A stretch of DNA of 64,000 nt from Providencia rustigianii DSM 4541 (GCF_000156395.1 NZ_GG703817.1:257409-321408); one strand, 5' to 3'; numbered from the stretch's first letter, positions 38,886 through 49,172 are shown. Notes: generated from the letters alone by a model not told the origin. A program made the numbers and translations.

Positions 38886-39806
38886 ATGTTTAAATTTATT
38901 GTGCGTCGTTTGCTTGAGGCAATTCCGACCCTGTTGATTCTTATCACTATCTCATTTTTTATGATGAGATTAGCACCGGGAAGCCCTTTCACAGGAGAAC
39001 GAAAACTGCCTCCTGAAGTCATGGCGAACATTGAGGCGAAATATCACCTGAATGACCCAATGTATAAGCAATATTTCAACTATTTGGTTCAGCTTTCTAA
39101 AGGGGATTTTGGTCCCTCTTTTAAATATAAAGATTATAGTGTCAATGAGTTAGTTGCAAAAGCCTTCCCTGTATCAGCAAAACTTGGTGCCACAGCATTT
39201 GTCGTCGCTGTGCTCTTTGGGGTTTCTGCAGGGGTGATTGCGGCATTAAATCAAAATACGAAATGGGATTTTACAGTCATGGGATTTGCCATGACGGGGG
39301 TTGTCATCCCAAGCTTTGTTGTTGCACCGTTATTGGTGCTGATTTTTGCTATTCATTTGAAATGGCTCCCCGGTGGAGGTTGGGATGGCGGTAATTTAAC
39401 GCATATGATTTTGCCGATGGTGGCATTGTCGCTCGCTTATATCGCCAGTATCTCCCGTATTACGCGTGGTTCAATGATTGAAGTTATGCACTCTAACTTT
39501 ATCCGTACGGCGAGAGCGAAAGGTTTACCGCTACGCACTATCATTTTACGCCATGCTTTGAAGCCTGCATTATTACCTGTTTTATCGTACATGGGACCTG
39601 CATTTGTCGGGATCATTACTGGTTCAATGGTGATTGAAACAATTTTTGGATTACCGGGTATTGGACAGCTCTTTGTCAATGGTGCGCTTAATCGTGACTA
39701 TTCATTAGTATTGAGCTTAACCATTTTAGTGGGCGTACTGACGATTGCTTTTAATGCGATTGTGGATGTGTTGTATGCCGTTATTGATCCTAAAATTCGT
39801 TATTAA
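38886..39806 (+). CDS. oppB: Oligopeptide ABC transporter permease OppB
   Basis: A 306-residue inner-membrane permease (E. coli 306) with six membrane segments. The start MFKFIVRRLLEAIPTLLILI and the EAA-type coupling segment (RTARAKGLPLRTIILRHALKPALLPVLS) are family-typical. It forms the channel with OppC. AGGAAAGGGCA precedes the ATG. oppC follows 14 bases later. Confidence 0.96.
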   Translation: MFKFIVRRLLEAIPTLLILITISFFMMRLAPGSPFTGERKLPPEVMANIEAKYHLNDPMYKQYFNYLVQLSKGDFGPSFKYKDYSVNELVAKAFPVSAKLGATAFVVAVLFGVSAGVIAALNQNTKWDFTVMGFAMTGVVIPSFVVAPLLVLIFAIHLKWLPGGGWDGGNLTHMILPMVALSLAYIASISRITRGSMIEVMHSNFIRTARAKGLPLRTIILRHALKPALLPVLSYMGPAFVGIITGSMVIETIFGLPGIGQLFVNGALNRDYSLVLSLTILVGVLTIAFNAIVDVLYAVIDPKIRY

Positions 39807-39820
39807 ACCGGAGGAGCACT

Positions 39821-40729
39821 ATGTTATTAAATAAAAAAAATAGTGAAGCTCTGGAAAACTTTTCTGAGCAATTGGATATTGAAGGACGTAGCCTCTGGCA
39901 AGATGCGAGACGCCGGTTTATCCATAACCGAGCTGCAATTTTTAGTTTATGCCTGCTATTTTGCATTACATTATTCGTTATTTTTGCTCCCATGTTATCG
40001 CCATTTTTGTATGACGATACGGATTGGGAAATGATGTCCATGCCACCAGATATGGCGACGGGGCATTATTTTGGTACCGATGCCTCGGGTCGAGATTTGC
40101 TAGTCCGTGTTGCGATTGGTGGACGGATCTCATTGATGGTCGGTGTGGCGGCAGCATTGGTGGCGGTCGTGGTAGGAACATTATATGGCTCGCTGGCTGG
40201 TTATGTAGGCGGGAAAGTTGACTCCATTATGATGCGATTACTGGAGATCTTAAATTCCTTCCCATTTATGTTCTTTGTCATTTTATTAGTGACACTGTTC
40301 GGAACCAATATTCTACTCATTTTCGTCGCAATTGGGATGGTGTCATGGCTCGATATGGCGCGTATCGTTCGGGGTCAGACACTAGGTTTAAAGCGTAAAG
40401 AATTTATTGAAGCGGCATTAGTGTGTGGTGTAAGTACACGACATATTATTTTACGTCATATTGTTCCCAACGTATTAGGTGTCGTCGTGGTTTATGCATC
40501 GTTATTAGTGCCTAGCATGATCTTATTTGAATCATTCTTAAGCTTTTTGGGACTAGGAACTCAAGAGCCTCTGAGTAGCTGGGGAGCATTACTTAGCGAT
40601 GGTGCTAACTCAATGGAAGTGACACCATGGCTGCTGTTAATACCCGCAGGATTCTTAGTGGTGACACTGTTTTGTTTTAACTTTATCGGCGATGGCTTAC
40701 GTGATGCCCTCGACCCGAAAGACCGCTAG
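39821..40729 (+). CDS. oppC: Oligopeptide ABC transporter permease OppC
   Basis: A 302-residue permease (E. coli 302). A cytoplasmic N-terminal tail (GRSLWQDARRRFIHNRAA) precedes the first membrane segment, and the coupling motif EAALVCGVSTRHIILRHIVP is present. It pairs with OppB in the membrane and contacts OppD/OppF. GGAGGAGCAC before the ATG is a strong ribosome binding site. Confidence 0.96.
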   Translation: MLLNKKNSEALENFSEQLDIEGRSLWQDARRRFIHNRAAIFSLCLLFCITLFVIFAPMLSPFLYDDTDWEMMSMPPDMATGHYFGTDASGRDLLVRVAIGGRISLMVGVAAALVAVVVGTLYGSLAGYVGGKVDSIMMRLLEILNSFPFMFFVILLVTLFGTNILLIFVAIGMVSWLDMARIVRGQTLGLKRKEFIEAALVCGVSTRHIILRHIVPNVLGVVVVYASLLVPSMILFESFLSFLGLGTQEPLSSWGALLSDGANSMEVTPWLLLIPAGFLVVTLFCFNFIGDGLRDALDPKDR

Positions 40730-40740
40730 AGGGATGAAAT

Positions 40741-41730
40741 ATGCAAAATTCAACATTCAGTAGCCCTCTGTTATCGGTCAAAGACTTAAATGTCAGTTTT
40801 ACGACCCAAGATGGTGATGTAACCGCAGTAAATAAACTCAATTTTGAACTTAGTGCTGGGGAAACCTTGGGGATTGTTGGGGAATCGGGTTCAGGAAAAT
40901 CACAAACTGCTTTTGCATTGATGGGATTATTGGCAAAAAATGGACGGATCGGCGGTTCCGCTGTCTTTAATGGCCGTGAAATTTTAAATTTAAAGGAAAA
41001 AGCCCTTAATCGGATGCGTGCTGAAGAAATCGCCATGATTTTTCAGGATCCAATGACGTCGCTCAATCCATACTTAAAAATTGGTATTCAGCTTTCTGAA
41101 GTGTTAATGCTACACAAAGGGATGAGCAGAAAACAGGCTTTTGATGAATCAGTACGTATGCTTGATGCGGTAAAAATGCCAGAAGCCCGTAATCGGATGA
41201 ATATGTACCCTCATGAATTTTCAGGAGGAATGCGCCAAAGAGTTATGATTGCAATGGCGTTATTATGCCAGCCTAAATTATTGATCGCCGATGAACCAAC
41301 AACCGCGTTAGATGTGACGGTTCAAGCGCAGATTATGACGTTACTTAATGAACTGAAACGAGAATTTGATACGGCAATTATCTTAATCACCCATGACTTG
41401 GGAGTTGTTGCGGGTGTTTGTGACAAGGTGTTGGTGATGTATGCCGGCCGAACGATGGAATATGGGAGTGCCCGAGATATTTTCTATCGGCCATCTCATC
41501 CGTATTCATTAGGGTTACTTGCGGCTGTGCCTCGGTTGGATGGGGATGATGATAACTTGGCGACGATTCCAGGTAATCCCCCTAATTTATTAAGATTACC
41601 TAAAGGCTGTCCATTCTCACCTCGTTGCCAATATGCCAATCAAACTTGTATGGATCAGGAGCCGCAATTATCTGCGTTTGCTCAATCTCGTTTGCGTGCC
41701 TGCTTTAAGCCTGTGGAGGAGTTAGTATGA
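40741..41730 (+). CDS. oppD: Oligopeptide ABC transporter ATPase OppD
   Basis: A 329-residue ATPase (E. coli 337). Walker A is [10 protein letters not shown], the signature is [15 protein letters not shown] and Walker [13 protein letters not shown], with the H-loop in [10 protein letters not shown]. The C-terminal oligopeptide-type extension contains the cysteine-rich [15 protein letters not shown], which binds an iron-sulfur cluster in related peptide ATPases. The stop overlaps the oppF start (ATGA at 41727-41730), giving coupled translation. Confidence 0.96.
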   Translation: MQNSTFSSPLLSVKDLNVSFTTQDGDVTAVNKLNFELSAGETLGIVGESGSGKSQTAFALMGLLAKNGRIGGSAVFNGREILNLKEKALNRMRAEEIAMIFQDPMTSLNPYLKIGIQLSEVLMLHKGMSRKQAFDESVRMLDAVKMPEARNRMNMYPHEFSGGMRQRVMIAMALLCQPKLLIADEPTTALDVTVQAQIMTLLNELKREFDTAIILITHDLGVVAGVCDKVLVMYAGRTMEYGSARDIFYRPSHPYSLGLLAAVPRLDGDDDNLATIPGNPPNLLRLPKGCPFSPRCQYANQTCMDQEPQLSAFAQSRLRACFKPVEELV

Positions 41731-42728
41731 CCGATCAAAAAAATAGGCAGGTTCTGCTAGAAGTGAATGATTTAAAAGTTCACTTTTCAATACGAGATAA
41801 AAAACAATGGTTTTGGCAACCAGATAAAAGCCTCAAAGCCGTCGACGGGGTAACGCTTCGTTTATATGAAGGGGAAACCTTGGGCGTAGTCGGGGAATCT
41901 GGGTGCGGTAAATCGACGTTTGCGAGAGCAATTATTGGATTAGTCAAAGCCACTGGTGGTACGGTGACTTGGTTGGGGCAAGATCTATTATCGATGAATG
42001 ATAAGCAGTGGCGCAATGTACGCAATGATATTCAGATGATATTTCAAGATCCGCTTGCATCGTTAAACCCACGCATGACGATTGGCGATATTATTGCCGA
42101 GCCACTCAAAACCTATCATCCCAAAATGCCCCAGAAACAAATCACTGAAAAAGTGAAAAACATGATGATGAAGGTAGGATTACTGCCAAACTTGATCAAC
42201 CGTTATCCTCATGAGTTTTCGGGGGGACAATGTCAGCGAATTGGGATTGCTCGTGCATTAATTTTGGAACCTAAGTTGGTGATATGCGATGAGCCAGTTT
42301 CAGCCTTGGATGTATCAATTCAGGCGCAAGTTGTGAATTTACTACAAGAATTACAGCGGGAAATGAAGTTATCGCTGATTTTTATTGCCCATGACCTTGC
42401 GGTTGTTAAGCATATCTCTGACCGCGTGTTAGTCATGTATTTGGGGCATGCAGTTGAGTTAGGTACTTATGATGAGGTGTATAACAATCCGCTACATCCT
42501 TATACACGAGCACTGATGTCAGCTGTTCCTGTTCCCGATCCTGATAAAGAAAAAAATAAGCAAATTGAGTTATTGGAAGGGGAATTACCTTCACCGATCA
42601 ATCCACCATCAGGTTGTGTATTTCGTACTCGTTGCCCAATTGCAGATGAAGAGTGTGGAAGAACCCGGCCATTGTTGGAGGGAAGCTTCAAGCATGGGGT
42701 TTCTTGCTTAAAAATTGATCCTTTATAA
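41727..42728 (+). CDS. oppF: Oligopeptide ABC transporter ATPase OppF
   Basis: A 333-residue ATPase (E. coli 334). Walker A is GESGCGKSTF, the signature FSGGQCQRIGIARAL and Walker B LVICDEPVSALD. The C-terminal extension carries GCVFRTRCPIADEEC, the cysteine pattern shared with OppD. With OppD it forms the ATPase heterodimer. It is the last gene of the operon, followed by a strong terminator. Confidence 0.96.
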   Translation: MTDQKNRQVLLEVNDLKVHFSIRDKKQWFWQPDKSLKAVDGVTLRLYEGETLGVVGESGCGKSTFARAIIGLVKATGGTVTWLGQDLLSMNDKQWRNVRNDIQMIFQDPLASLNPRMTIGDIIAEPLKTYHPKMPQKQITEKVKNMMMKVGLLPNLINRYPHEFSGGQCQRIGIARALILEPKLVICDEPVSALDVSIQAQVVNLLQELQREMKLSLIFIAHDLAVVKHISDRVLVMYLGHAVELGTYDEVYNNPLHPYTRALMSAVPVPDPDKEKNKQIELLEGELPSPINPPSGCVFRTRCPIADEECGRTRPLLEGSFKHGVSCLKIDPL

Positions 42729-42748
42729 TTTTTAATCTGTAGAAATGG

Positions 42749-42775
42749 AAAAAGGACCTATGCAGGTCCTTTTTC
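42749..42775. terminator. opp operon terminator, bidirectional
   Basis: AAAAAGGACCT (42749-42759) and AGGTCCTTTTT (42764-42774) form an 11-bp stem with a 4-base loop, between convergent oppF and yciU. A and T flanks allow it to work on both strands. Confidence 0.92.
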
Positions 42776-42799
42776 TCGTTTAGAACAGCAAGGTGATTT

Positions 42800-43132
42800 T
42801 TACTGTTTCCATTCAATATGCTGGAAAGGATGTTGAGGATTTCGGCTGATCAGAATACGTGCAAAAATATCTTCAATATCATCTTCAGGACTTTTGGCTA
42901 GTCCAATGATGATTTCACTCATTTGCTCTAAAGGTAAGCCTTGAGTCGCAAGGATATGCCAGTTTTGACTGAAAGGCACGACTTCAGCTGCACCACATTC
43001 TTCAAATTGTAAAGCAAAAATAACTTGATCAGCGGGCTCAAGATTGTCCATTGCGCCTTCAAGGAAAAGGTCATAGGCAATTTCGATGATTTCATCTTCA
43101 TCGATCAGATTGATATTGGGTGTGTGGCTCAT
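42800..43132 (-). CDS. yciU: YciU family protein (DUF440)
   Basis: A 110-residue very acidic protein (E. coli YciU 109). Family stretches include LFLEGAMDNLEPADQVIFALQFEERG-like sequence and EDIFARILISR near the C-terminus. The H. influenzae homologue HI1450 has been described as a possible double-stranded DNA mimic; the function remains unsettled. It follows clsA on the same strand 22 bases later, as in E. coli, so it is likely cotranscribed. Confidence 0.92.
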   Translation of the reverse strand: MSHTPNINLIDEDEIIEIAYDLFLEGAMDNLEPADQVIFALQFEECGAAEVVPFSQNWHILATQGLPLEQMSEIIIGLAKSPEDDIEDIFARILISRNPQHPFQHIEWKQ

Positions 43133-43154
43133 GACTTTTCCCTAAAAAGCAAAA

Positions 43155-44615
43155 CTACAATAATGGACTAAAGAAGTAACAGAGGCGCTCAACAACACGG
43201 TTCCAGAAAGGACGTTGTTCCCATTCTTCAATCTCTAAGCGGGTAGAGCGCGCCATATAATCATACTGAACCAGCGTCAGATCGCTACCAAAACTTTTAT
43301 CATCGATGACCACTGTAATTTCAAAATTTAGCCATAGGCTGCGCATATCAAGGTTTACTGAACCGACTAAACTGAGTTCACCATCTACGGATACACTCTT
43401 GGTATGGAGTAAACCATCTTCAAATTGATAAATTTTAACGCCAGCTTCCAGTAACTCGGTGTAGAAAGAGCGGCTTGCCCAGCGAACGAGGAATGAATCA
43501 TTGTGGCGAGGCATAATTATACTGACATCAACACCTCGCATTGCTGCGGTACAGATAGCATGCAGCAAGTCGTCGCTAGGAACAAAGTACGGGGTAGTCA
43601 TGATCAGCTGCTTACGCGCGGAAAACATGGCGGTCATTAATGATTGTTGGATTAAGTCATCTGGGAAACCAGGGCCCGATGCAATCATTTGGGTGGTGTG
43701 ACCGTTATCCTGCTCAAATGGCATAACATTGGAATCAGGTGGAGGAGGGAGCAGACGCTTTCCGGTTTCCATTTCCCAGTCAAAAGCATACACAATACCC
43801 AGCGTAGTACTGACGGGACCTTCCATTCTCACTAAAATATCTATCCATTCTCCAACACCGGAGTCTTGCTTAAAATAGCGAGGATCCACCATGTTCATAC
43901 TGCCGGTATAAGAGATATAGTTATCGATGATCACAATTTTACGGTGTTGACGTAAATCCATACGGCGTAAGAAAAAACGCATCAGATTAACTTTTAATGA
44001 TTCAACAAACTCTATACCTGCCGCCCGCATTTTGTCTGGATAATCACTGCGGAAAAAATGCCAGCTACCAGCAGAGTCAACCATAATACGGCATTTAACT
44101 CCGCGTTTAGCAGCATTCAATAAGGCTTCAGTCACTTCATCGACTAACCCGCCTGGTTGCCAAATATAAAACACCATTTCGATGGAGTTCTGTGCATTAT
44201 TGATATCATTAGCAATTGCTTTTAATGAATCTTCGCTGGTGGTCAATAGCTGGATACGATTACCTTTTACTCCGGCAATTCCTTGGCGTTTCTCACATAG
44301 CTGGAATAATGGCTCGGCAACGGGGCTATTATCATTGGCAAAAATATGTTTGGAATGACGCAAGTTTTCGAGCCATGTGGCGACAGAAGGCCACATTTGG
44401 TGAGCTTTATCAATGCGACGTCGTCCTAGGTGTAACTCCCCAAAAGCGGCATACGCGATAATTCCCACTAAAGGCAGGATATAAATAATTAGCAGCCAAG
44501 TCATTGCCGACGTTACCGGTCTTCTGGTGACCAGAATACGAACGGTTACTGCTGCAACAATCAACCAATATAGGAAAAACAGGAGCCAACTCATTAAGGT
44601 GTAGACGGTTGCCAT
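43155..44615 (-). CDS. clsA: Cardiolipin synthase A
   Basis: The start at 44615 gives [16 protein letters not shown] and 486 residues, the same as E. coli ClsA; an in-frame ATG at 44627 would add four. Two N-terminal membrane helices precede two phospholipase D domains, each with an HKD motif: HRKIVIID...GSMN and HTKSVSVDG...GSVN. It joins two phosphatidylglycerol molecules into cardiolipin and glycerol at the inner membrane. yciU lies directly downstream. Confidence 0.96.
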   Translation of the reverse strand: MATVYTLMSWLLFFLYWLIVAAVTVRILVTRRPVTSAMTWLLIIYILPLVGIIAYAAFGELHLGRRRIDKAHQMWPSVATWLENLRHSKHIFANDNSPVAEPLFQLCEKRQGIAGVKGNRIQLLTTSEDSLKAIANDINNAQNSIEMVFYIWQPGGLVDEVTEALLNAAKRGVKCRIMVDSAGSWHFFRSDYPDKMRAAGIEFVESLKVNLMRFFLRRMDLRQHRKIVIIDNYISYTGSMNMVDPRYFKQDSGVGEWIDILVRMEGPVSTTLGIVYAFDWEMETGKRLLPPPPDSNVMPFEQDNGHTTQMIASGPGFPDDLIQQSLMTAMFSARKQLIMTTPYFVPSDDLLHAICTAAMRGVDVSIIMPRHNDSFLVRWASRSFYTELLEAGVKIYQFEDGLLHTKSVSVDGELSLVGSVNLDMRSLWLNFEITVVIDDKSFGSDLTLVQYDYMARSTRLEIEEWEQRPFWNRVVERLCYFFSPLL

Positions 44616-44901
44616 AATTGATAACAAGCCTCACGGACAGAGAGAAAAAAGTGTCATAAAACGAAAATATGTCTTATTAAATATAGACTAAGACTAAACA
44701 TACCAGAATTTAGCAAAAACACTGAATAAAAACTCTGATAAATAAATAAAAACGCAATTAATGATAATTGCTCAGCGTAATAACAATGAGATTTTTGATC
44801 TTGCAAAGGTGTATTAGTATTAAAAGTTCTGCTTGGTTCTCTTGAGTAAAGGAATATAATATTTCGCCATCACGATTATTCATAGGATAAGGATTAAAGA
44901 A

Positions 44902-45075
44902 ATGAGACGCAGCAGGCAAGAAGTGGGTCGTTGGAGAATGCTAAGACAAGTTGTTCGCAGACGTCGCCGTTGGTTAGAAAGTCACTCTCGCCGTAATATG
45001 CACATTTATACGATCCGTAAACTCGATATCTATCGACGTCGTCATTCTTTGCTGTTCAGCCAGTGGATTGAGTAA
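44902..45075 (+). CDS. yciY: Small arginine-rich protein YciY
   Basis: A 57-codon gene running from ATG at 44902 to TAA at 45073-45075, preceded by AAGGA 9 bases upstream. The product starts MRRSRQEVGRWRM and contains RRNMHIYTIRK, matching E. coli YciY (57 residues; MKRSRTEVGRWRM... with RRNMRIHSIRK). It is very basic, with about sixteen arginines, and of unknown function. It lies between clsA and tonB; in E. coli it is next to cls too. Confidence 0.9.
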   Translation: MRRSRQEVGRWRMLRQVVRRRRRWLESHSRRNMHIYTIRKLDIYRRRHSLLFSQWIE

Positions 45076-45126
45076 GGATATTCACGTTTTTACTCACATT
45101 TTTCACTTTGATCGCTAAACCTTATT

Positions 45127-45145
45127 GAATATGATTGCTATTTGC
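45127..45145. promoter_or_regulatory. Fur-like box in the tonB promoter
   Basis: GAATATGATTGCTATTTGC matches the 19-base Fur consensus at 11 positions and, with the following ATTTAAA, resembles the E. coli tonB promoter region as I recall it. It lies 56 bases upstream of the tonB ATG, so Fur with iron would block the promoter. Confidence 0.65.
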
Positions 45146-45200
45146 ATTTAAACTATCAGTCATATTCGATAAGTAAACAGCTGTAGGGTAAAAATTACAT

Positions 45201-45935
45201 ATGCGTGGGATCAGACTCGTTGTCATCATTGGTATCTCATTATCAATTCATGCCGGCTTAGCGATGGCATGGATTTTTAATCAACCTAAATTTCCTCAAC
45301 CCGAGGAACCTATCTCGATAGCGATGCTCTCGTTTGCTGAGCCTGCGGCAGAAACTCCAGTGGAAACATCCTCAGAACCGGAACCAGTTGTTGAGCCAGA
45401 ACCCGAACCGGTCATTGAACCTGTTGTAGAACCCGTGATTGCTCTCCCTCAGAAAAAGCCGGAAGTAAAGAAAAAACCGGAACCGAAGAAAGAACCTAAA
45501 AAAGAACAGAAAAAAATTAAAGAAGAGCAAAAGCCTGTTGAGAAAAAATTGGCGATGAATAATTCTTCCTCATCGAATCAAGAGCCAACAAATAAAGAGT
45601 TAACTAATAAGGTTGGAGATACTACAGCTAAAAATACGTCACCAGTGGCAAGTCAGACTCAAGGTAGTCGTGGGCCAAAAGCGCTGAATAAACAATTACC
45701 TGAATATCCAGACCGTGCTCGTCGCTTAGGTAAAAATGGTTATGTCAAAGTACGTTATGATATCGATGAAGATGGCCGAGTGCAGAATGTTGAATTTGTT
45801 GAAACATCCCCGAAAGGGCTTTTTGAGCGGGATGTTAAACGCGCTATGAATCGCTGGCGTTATGAAAAACTCCCTGCTAAAGGGTATGTGACAGAAATCC
45901 ATTTCAATATTGATGGTTCGGTGAAGCAAGTATAA
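45201..45935 (+). CDS. tonB: TonB energy-transducing protein
   Basis: A 244-residue protein (E. coli 239). The N-terminal anchor (about 5-27) includes SLSIHAGLA with the functional SxxxH histidine that contacts ExbB/ExbD. A long proline-rich spacer of Glu-Pro then Lys-Pro repeats (about 45-115) spans the periplasm. The C-terminal domain (LPEYPDRARRLGKNGYVKVRYDI...VEFVETSPKGLFERDV) contacts TonB boxes of outer-membrane receptors. TonB transmits proton-motive force to siderophore and vitamin B12 uptake. A Fur-like box lies upstream. The kch and yciI neighbours of E. coli are missing here. Confidence 0.95.
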   Translation: MRGIRLVVIIGISLSIHAGLAMAWIFNQPKFPQPEEPISIAMLSFAEPAAETPVETSSEPEPVVEPEPEPVIEPVVEPVIALPQKKPEVKKKPEPKKEPKKEQKKIKEEQKPVEKKLAMNNSSSSNQEPTNKELTNKVGDTTAKNTSPVASQTQGSRGPKALNKQLPEYPDRARRLGKNGYVKVRYDIDEDGRVQNVEFVETSPKGLFERDVKRAMNRWRYEKLPAKGYVTEIHFNIDGSVKQV

Positions 45936-45954
45936 TTTACTATAAAAAATTAAT

Positions 45955-45984
45955 AAAAATGGCGCTTAGGTTAGCGCCATTTTT
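45955..45984. terminator. Bidirectional terminator between tonB and yciA
   Basis: AAAAATGGCGCT (45955-45966) and AGCGCCATTTTT (45973-45984) form a perfect 12-bp stem with a 6-base loop between convergent genes, with A and T runs on the proper sides for both strands. Confidence 0.93.
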
Positions 45985-46013
45985 ATAGAAAACATTTCGA
46001 TGTCACTAAGAAA

Positions 46014-46439
46014 TTATGACTCTGAACTTTCTAATTCAAAATGCTGCTTACCTTCAGGTAATGGACGAGGGGTATTATCATCGTTTACCGCAACATAGGT
46101 AAACACTGCATCCGTCGCTTGATAACGTTGACCTACTGGATGAGTTGCTACCTTCTTTACCCATACTTCAATATTGATGGTGATTGAGCTTTTACCTGTT
46201 TTTAAACAGCGAGCATAGCAGCAAACCACATCACCCACAGCAACAGGCTTTTGAAATTTAATACCATTGACTGCTACTGTAACTACGCGACCTAAAGCAA
46301 TCTCTTTTGCTAAAATAGCACCACCAATGTCCATTTGAGACATTAGCCAACCACCAAAAATATCGCCATTCGCATTCGTATCTGAAGGCATAGCTAAAGT
46401 ACGTAAAACTAGTTCACCGTTAGGTAATTGCATATCCAA
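46014..46439 (-). CDS. yciA: Acyl-CoA thioesterase YciA
   Basis: A 141-residue hot-dog-fold thioesterase (E. coli 132). The N-terminal stretch LVLRTLAMPSDTNANGDIFGGWLMSQMDIGGAI holds the catalytic Asn/Asp region of the YciA/acyl-CoA hydrolase family. It hydrolyses a broad range of acyl-CoAs and is thought to help turnover of CoA esters. As in E. coli, it is convergent with tonB and precedes yciB, which begins about 180 bases upstream and runs in the same direction. Confidence 0.94.
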   Translation of the reverse strand: MDMQLPNGELVLRTLAMPSDTNANGDIFGGWLMSQMDIGGAILAKEIALGRVVTVAVNGIKFQKPVAVGDVVCCYARCLKTGKSSITINIEVWVKKVATHPVGQRYQATDAVFTYVAVNDDNTPRPLPEGKQHFELESSES

Positions 46440-46562
46440 CTCTTTGTTAAAATTAAATAATGACTATGATTCATTGCTGTTTATAGCAAACAATCGTTAG
46501 CATAGTAAACTACAAGGATACATTCAGTCACGATGATTTGTAACAAATCACAACGATAGGTA

Positions 46563-46591
46563 AAAAAAAAAGCTGCGACAATGCGCAGCTT
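46563..46591 (-). terminator. yciB terminator
   Basis: AAGCTGCG (46570-46577) and CGCAGCTT (46584-46591) make an 8-bp stem with a 6-base loop. On the minus strand a run of about eight T's follows (the A-run from 46562). Confidence 0.88.
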
Positions 46592-46622
46592 ATTTATATG
46601 GTTGATAATCCAAAAGAGTTTA

Positions 46623-47183
46623 TTACTCTTCAGGCTTCTCCGTATGGGGTTCTTTAATCATATGTTTGAAAATATACACCACACTGAGAATAGTAAAAAT
46701 TAAAGTTGCTGCGGTTAGTCCGAAGACTTTAAAGTTTACCCAGACATCTTGAGCCATCCAAAATGCGACATAAATATTAATCCCTGAACATGCGATAAAA
46801 AATATCGCCCACGCAGTATTCAATTTTAACCAGTAACTATCGTCTAGCTTAATTTCTTGATTACTGCCCAGCATCCTTTGAATAATCGGCTTTTTAGTGA
46901 ACCACTGGCTAATTAATAATGCTAACGCGAACAGACCATAAATAATGGTCACTTTCCATTTAATAAATGCATCGCTATGGAAAATAAGCGTTAATGCTGC
47001 AAATGCCATAACAATGACACAGGTAATTTTAGCCACTTTTTCGACTTTCTTATAAATAAGGTAAGTCGCCAGTAAAGCAAGAGGCGTCGTGACCATTAAG
47101 GCACCACTGGCATAAAAAATATCATATCTTTTGTAAACAATAAAAAAGATAACTAGAGGAATAAAATCAATAAGTTGTTTCAT
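46623..47183 (-). CDS. yciB: Inner-membrane septation protein YciB (IspZ)
   Basis: A 186-residue protein with about five hydrophobic segments (E. coli YciB 179). Family marks are the start [18 protein letters not shown] and [20 protein letters not shown]...WAIFF. The Shigella homologue is linked to cell division and intracellular spread, and E. coli YciB to envelope synthesis. In E. coli, yciB-yciC are adjacent; here a SulP gene separates them. The C-terminus is slightly longer and charged ([10 protein letters not shown]). Confidence 0.93.
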   Translation of the reverse strand: MKQLIDFIPLVIFFIVYKRYDIFYASGALMVTTPLALLATYLIYKKVEKVAKITCVIVMAFAALTLIFHSDAFIKWKVTIIYGLFALALLISQWFTKKPIIQRMLGSNQEIKLDDSYWLKLNTAWAIFFIACSGINIYVAFWMAQDVWVNFKVFGLTAATLIFTILSVVYIFKHMIKEPHTEKPEE

Positions 47184-47422
47184 AACAGTGGATTCAGATC
47201 CTTGACGTAAATATATTCAACTTAAACATAGTGGAATAGTTTAACGTATTTTGTGGAGATTGTTAAAAGTTTGCGGTTATTTATCCATAATTGATGGCGA
47301 TAATCTATCGAATTTTCACTATTTTACCTTTATTTGACTTACTCCTAGATAAACTTTATTAGTTCGGATATAAATAGTCTATATAATAAATTAACTTGCT
47401 AATTTTTAGAGATTTTTCATCC

Positions 47423-49162
47423 ATGATAAAGGCTAGGTTATATAGTTGGATGCCAGGTTTGCAGACGCTATTTAATTATCAATTGGCGGATTTGGGGCCG
47501 GATATTAAAGCGGGGCTATCCGTTGCAGCAGTGGCATTACCCGTTGCTATAGCCTATGCCGAACTGATGGGGATCAATGCTATTGTTGGGTTGTATGCGT
47601 GCGTTTTACCCATGCTGATGTACGCCTTATTCGGTACATCAAAACAACTGATTATTGGTCCTGATGCAGCAACCTGTGCAGTGATCGCAGCTGCCGTAGC
47701 GCCTTTGGCGATGGGCGATGAAAATATCCGCTGGCAGCTGATTATTGTGATGAGTTTAATGACGGGAATCTGGTGTTTAATTGCCGCTAGATTCCGTTTC
47801 GGTATGTTTGCAGATTTTTTATCTGGACCAATTTTACAAGGCTTACTTAATGGCGTGGCATTAACCATTGTCGTCAGCCAATTAGGTAAAATTTTTGGTA
47901 TTAATTCTTTGCCTTCAGGATTTATTGAGCGACTTGTTGCTTTCCCACTCTCATTATCAGAAACCCATATTCCTACATTTATTGTTGCAGCACTCACTTT
48001 AGTGGTGACCATTTTTATCAAGCGGGTGCGTAGCAAGTGGCCTTCGTTACTGATTGCAATGGTATTAGCAACAGGGGCGAGCATGCTTTTTAATCTTGAA
48101 CAATATGGCATCCATACAGTAGGTAATTTAGGCGATGGTTTGCCTTTTATTGGTACGCCTGATTTTGCACCAGGATTGCTTCGTGACTTGGTCACACCAT
48201 CCTTAAACTTAGCGGTTATCAGTTTTGTGAGCTTCATGATGACGGCTCGAAGTTTTGCGAGTAAGAATGGCTATGCTGTGGATGCAGATCAAGAATTAAG
48301 GGCATTAGGGATTGCGAATATTGCATCGGCACTCTCTCAAGGATTTGCCGTGAGTGCTGCGAGTAGCCGCACTGCAGTAAATGATATGATGGGCGGAAAA
48401 ACCCAAATGGTTTCCGTGGTGGCGGCATTAAGTATTTTAGTCGTTTTATTATTTTCTGTGGATCTGCTCGGTTATATTCCTATGCCAGCATTAGGCATGG
48501 TGCTGATTATCTCCACATTTTCATTAATTAGCTTTCGCAGTATTTATGCGATGCGTAAGCGTAACAGACAAGCGTTTTTCCTGTGCGTATTTACGCTTTG
48601 TGCGGTGTTACTTGTCGGGTTGATCAGTGGTGTAGGCTTTGCGGTGTTATTAGGGTTATTGCAATTTATTCGCATTATTTTTAGGCCTACAGATCAGTTA
48701 TTGGGTGTCGATGAGCAGGGAATGCTACATTCTATGAATCCAGATAATGAAATCCAGCCTGTCGATGATGTGCTGATTTATCGGTTTAATTCCCCATTAA
48801 CCTATTTCAATGTTAACTATTTTAAAGAAAGACTGAATAAGCATATTGATAGTCAACATAAACGTCCTGCATGGGTAATAATCGATGCTGCGGTGAGTTT
48901 TACGCACAATGATGTCAGCGTTTTTTCGGCGTTAAATGATCTGGTCACATCGTTAAAATCTAAAGGCGTCACATTAGTTCTTGCAGGGCGACGTACATCA
49001 CTTAATCGCTGGCTAGAGCAGAATAAAATTAATCGTTCAGATGATGATCTACTAGTAGTGCCTGATATCTACTTTGCAATCCGTTTAATTCAAAGTAAAC
49101 AGCATATACAGCAAAAAAGTGTTGATGATCGTCAGAATGAGGAGCACAGATTATTAGATTAA
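47423..49162 (+). CDS. SulP family anion transporter with STAS domain
   Basis: A 579-residue protein from the ATG at 47423 (the frame is open upstream to a TTG at 47396). The N-terminal 430 residues are highly hydrophobic SulP transport domain: ADLGPDIKAGLSVAAVALPVAIAYAE opens it, followed by GPDAATCAVI and the SulP-typical FAVSAASSRTAVNDMMGGKTQ. A C-terminal STAS domain (about 445-560) contains IIDAAVSFTHNDVSVFSALNDLV. SulP transporters move sulfate, bicarbonate or dicarboxylates; E. coli DauA (YchM) carries succinate and aspartate. The substrate here cannot be read from sequence. It is inserted between yciB and yciC, unlike E. coli. Confidence 0.9.
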   Translation: MIKARLYSWMPGLQTLFNYQLADLGPDIKAGLSVAAVALPVAIAYAELMGINAIVGLYACVLPMLMYALFGTSKQLIIGPDAATCAVIAAAVAPLAMGDENIRWQLIIVMSLMTGIWCLIAARFRFGMFADFLSGPILQGLLNGVALTIVVSQLGKIFGINSLPSGFIERLVAFPLSLSETHIPTFIVAALTLVVTIFIKRVRSKWPSLLIAMVLATGASMLFNLEQYGIHTVGNLGDGLPFIGTPDFAPGLLRDLVTPSLNLAVISFVSFMMTARSFASKNGYAVDADQELRALGIANIASALSQGFAVSAASSRTAVNDMMGGKTQMVSVVAALSILVVLLFSVDLLGYIPMPALGMVLIISTFSLISFRSIYAMRKRNRQAFFLCVFTLCAVLLVGLISGVGFAVLLGLLQFIRIIFRPTDQLLGVDEQGMLHSMNPDNEIQPVDDVLIYRFNSPLTYFNVNYFKERLNKHIDSQHKRPAWVIIDAAVSFTHNDVSVFSALNDLVTSLKSKGVTLVLAGRRTSLNRWLEQNKINRSDDDLLVVPDIYFAIRLIQSKQHIQQKSVDDRQNEEHRLLD

Positions 49163-49172
49163 AGGCAAACAA

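Noticed and set aside
47396-47422. TTG start adding nine residues to the SulP protein
   Set aside because: No ribosome binding site and the ATG at 47423 gives the more usual start for the family.
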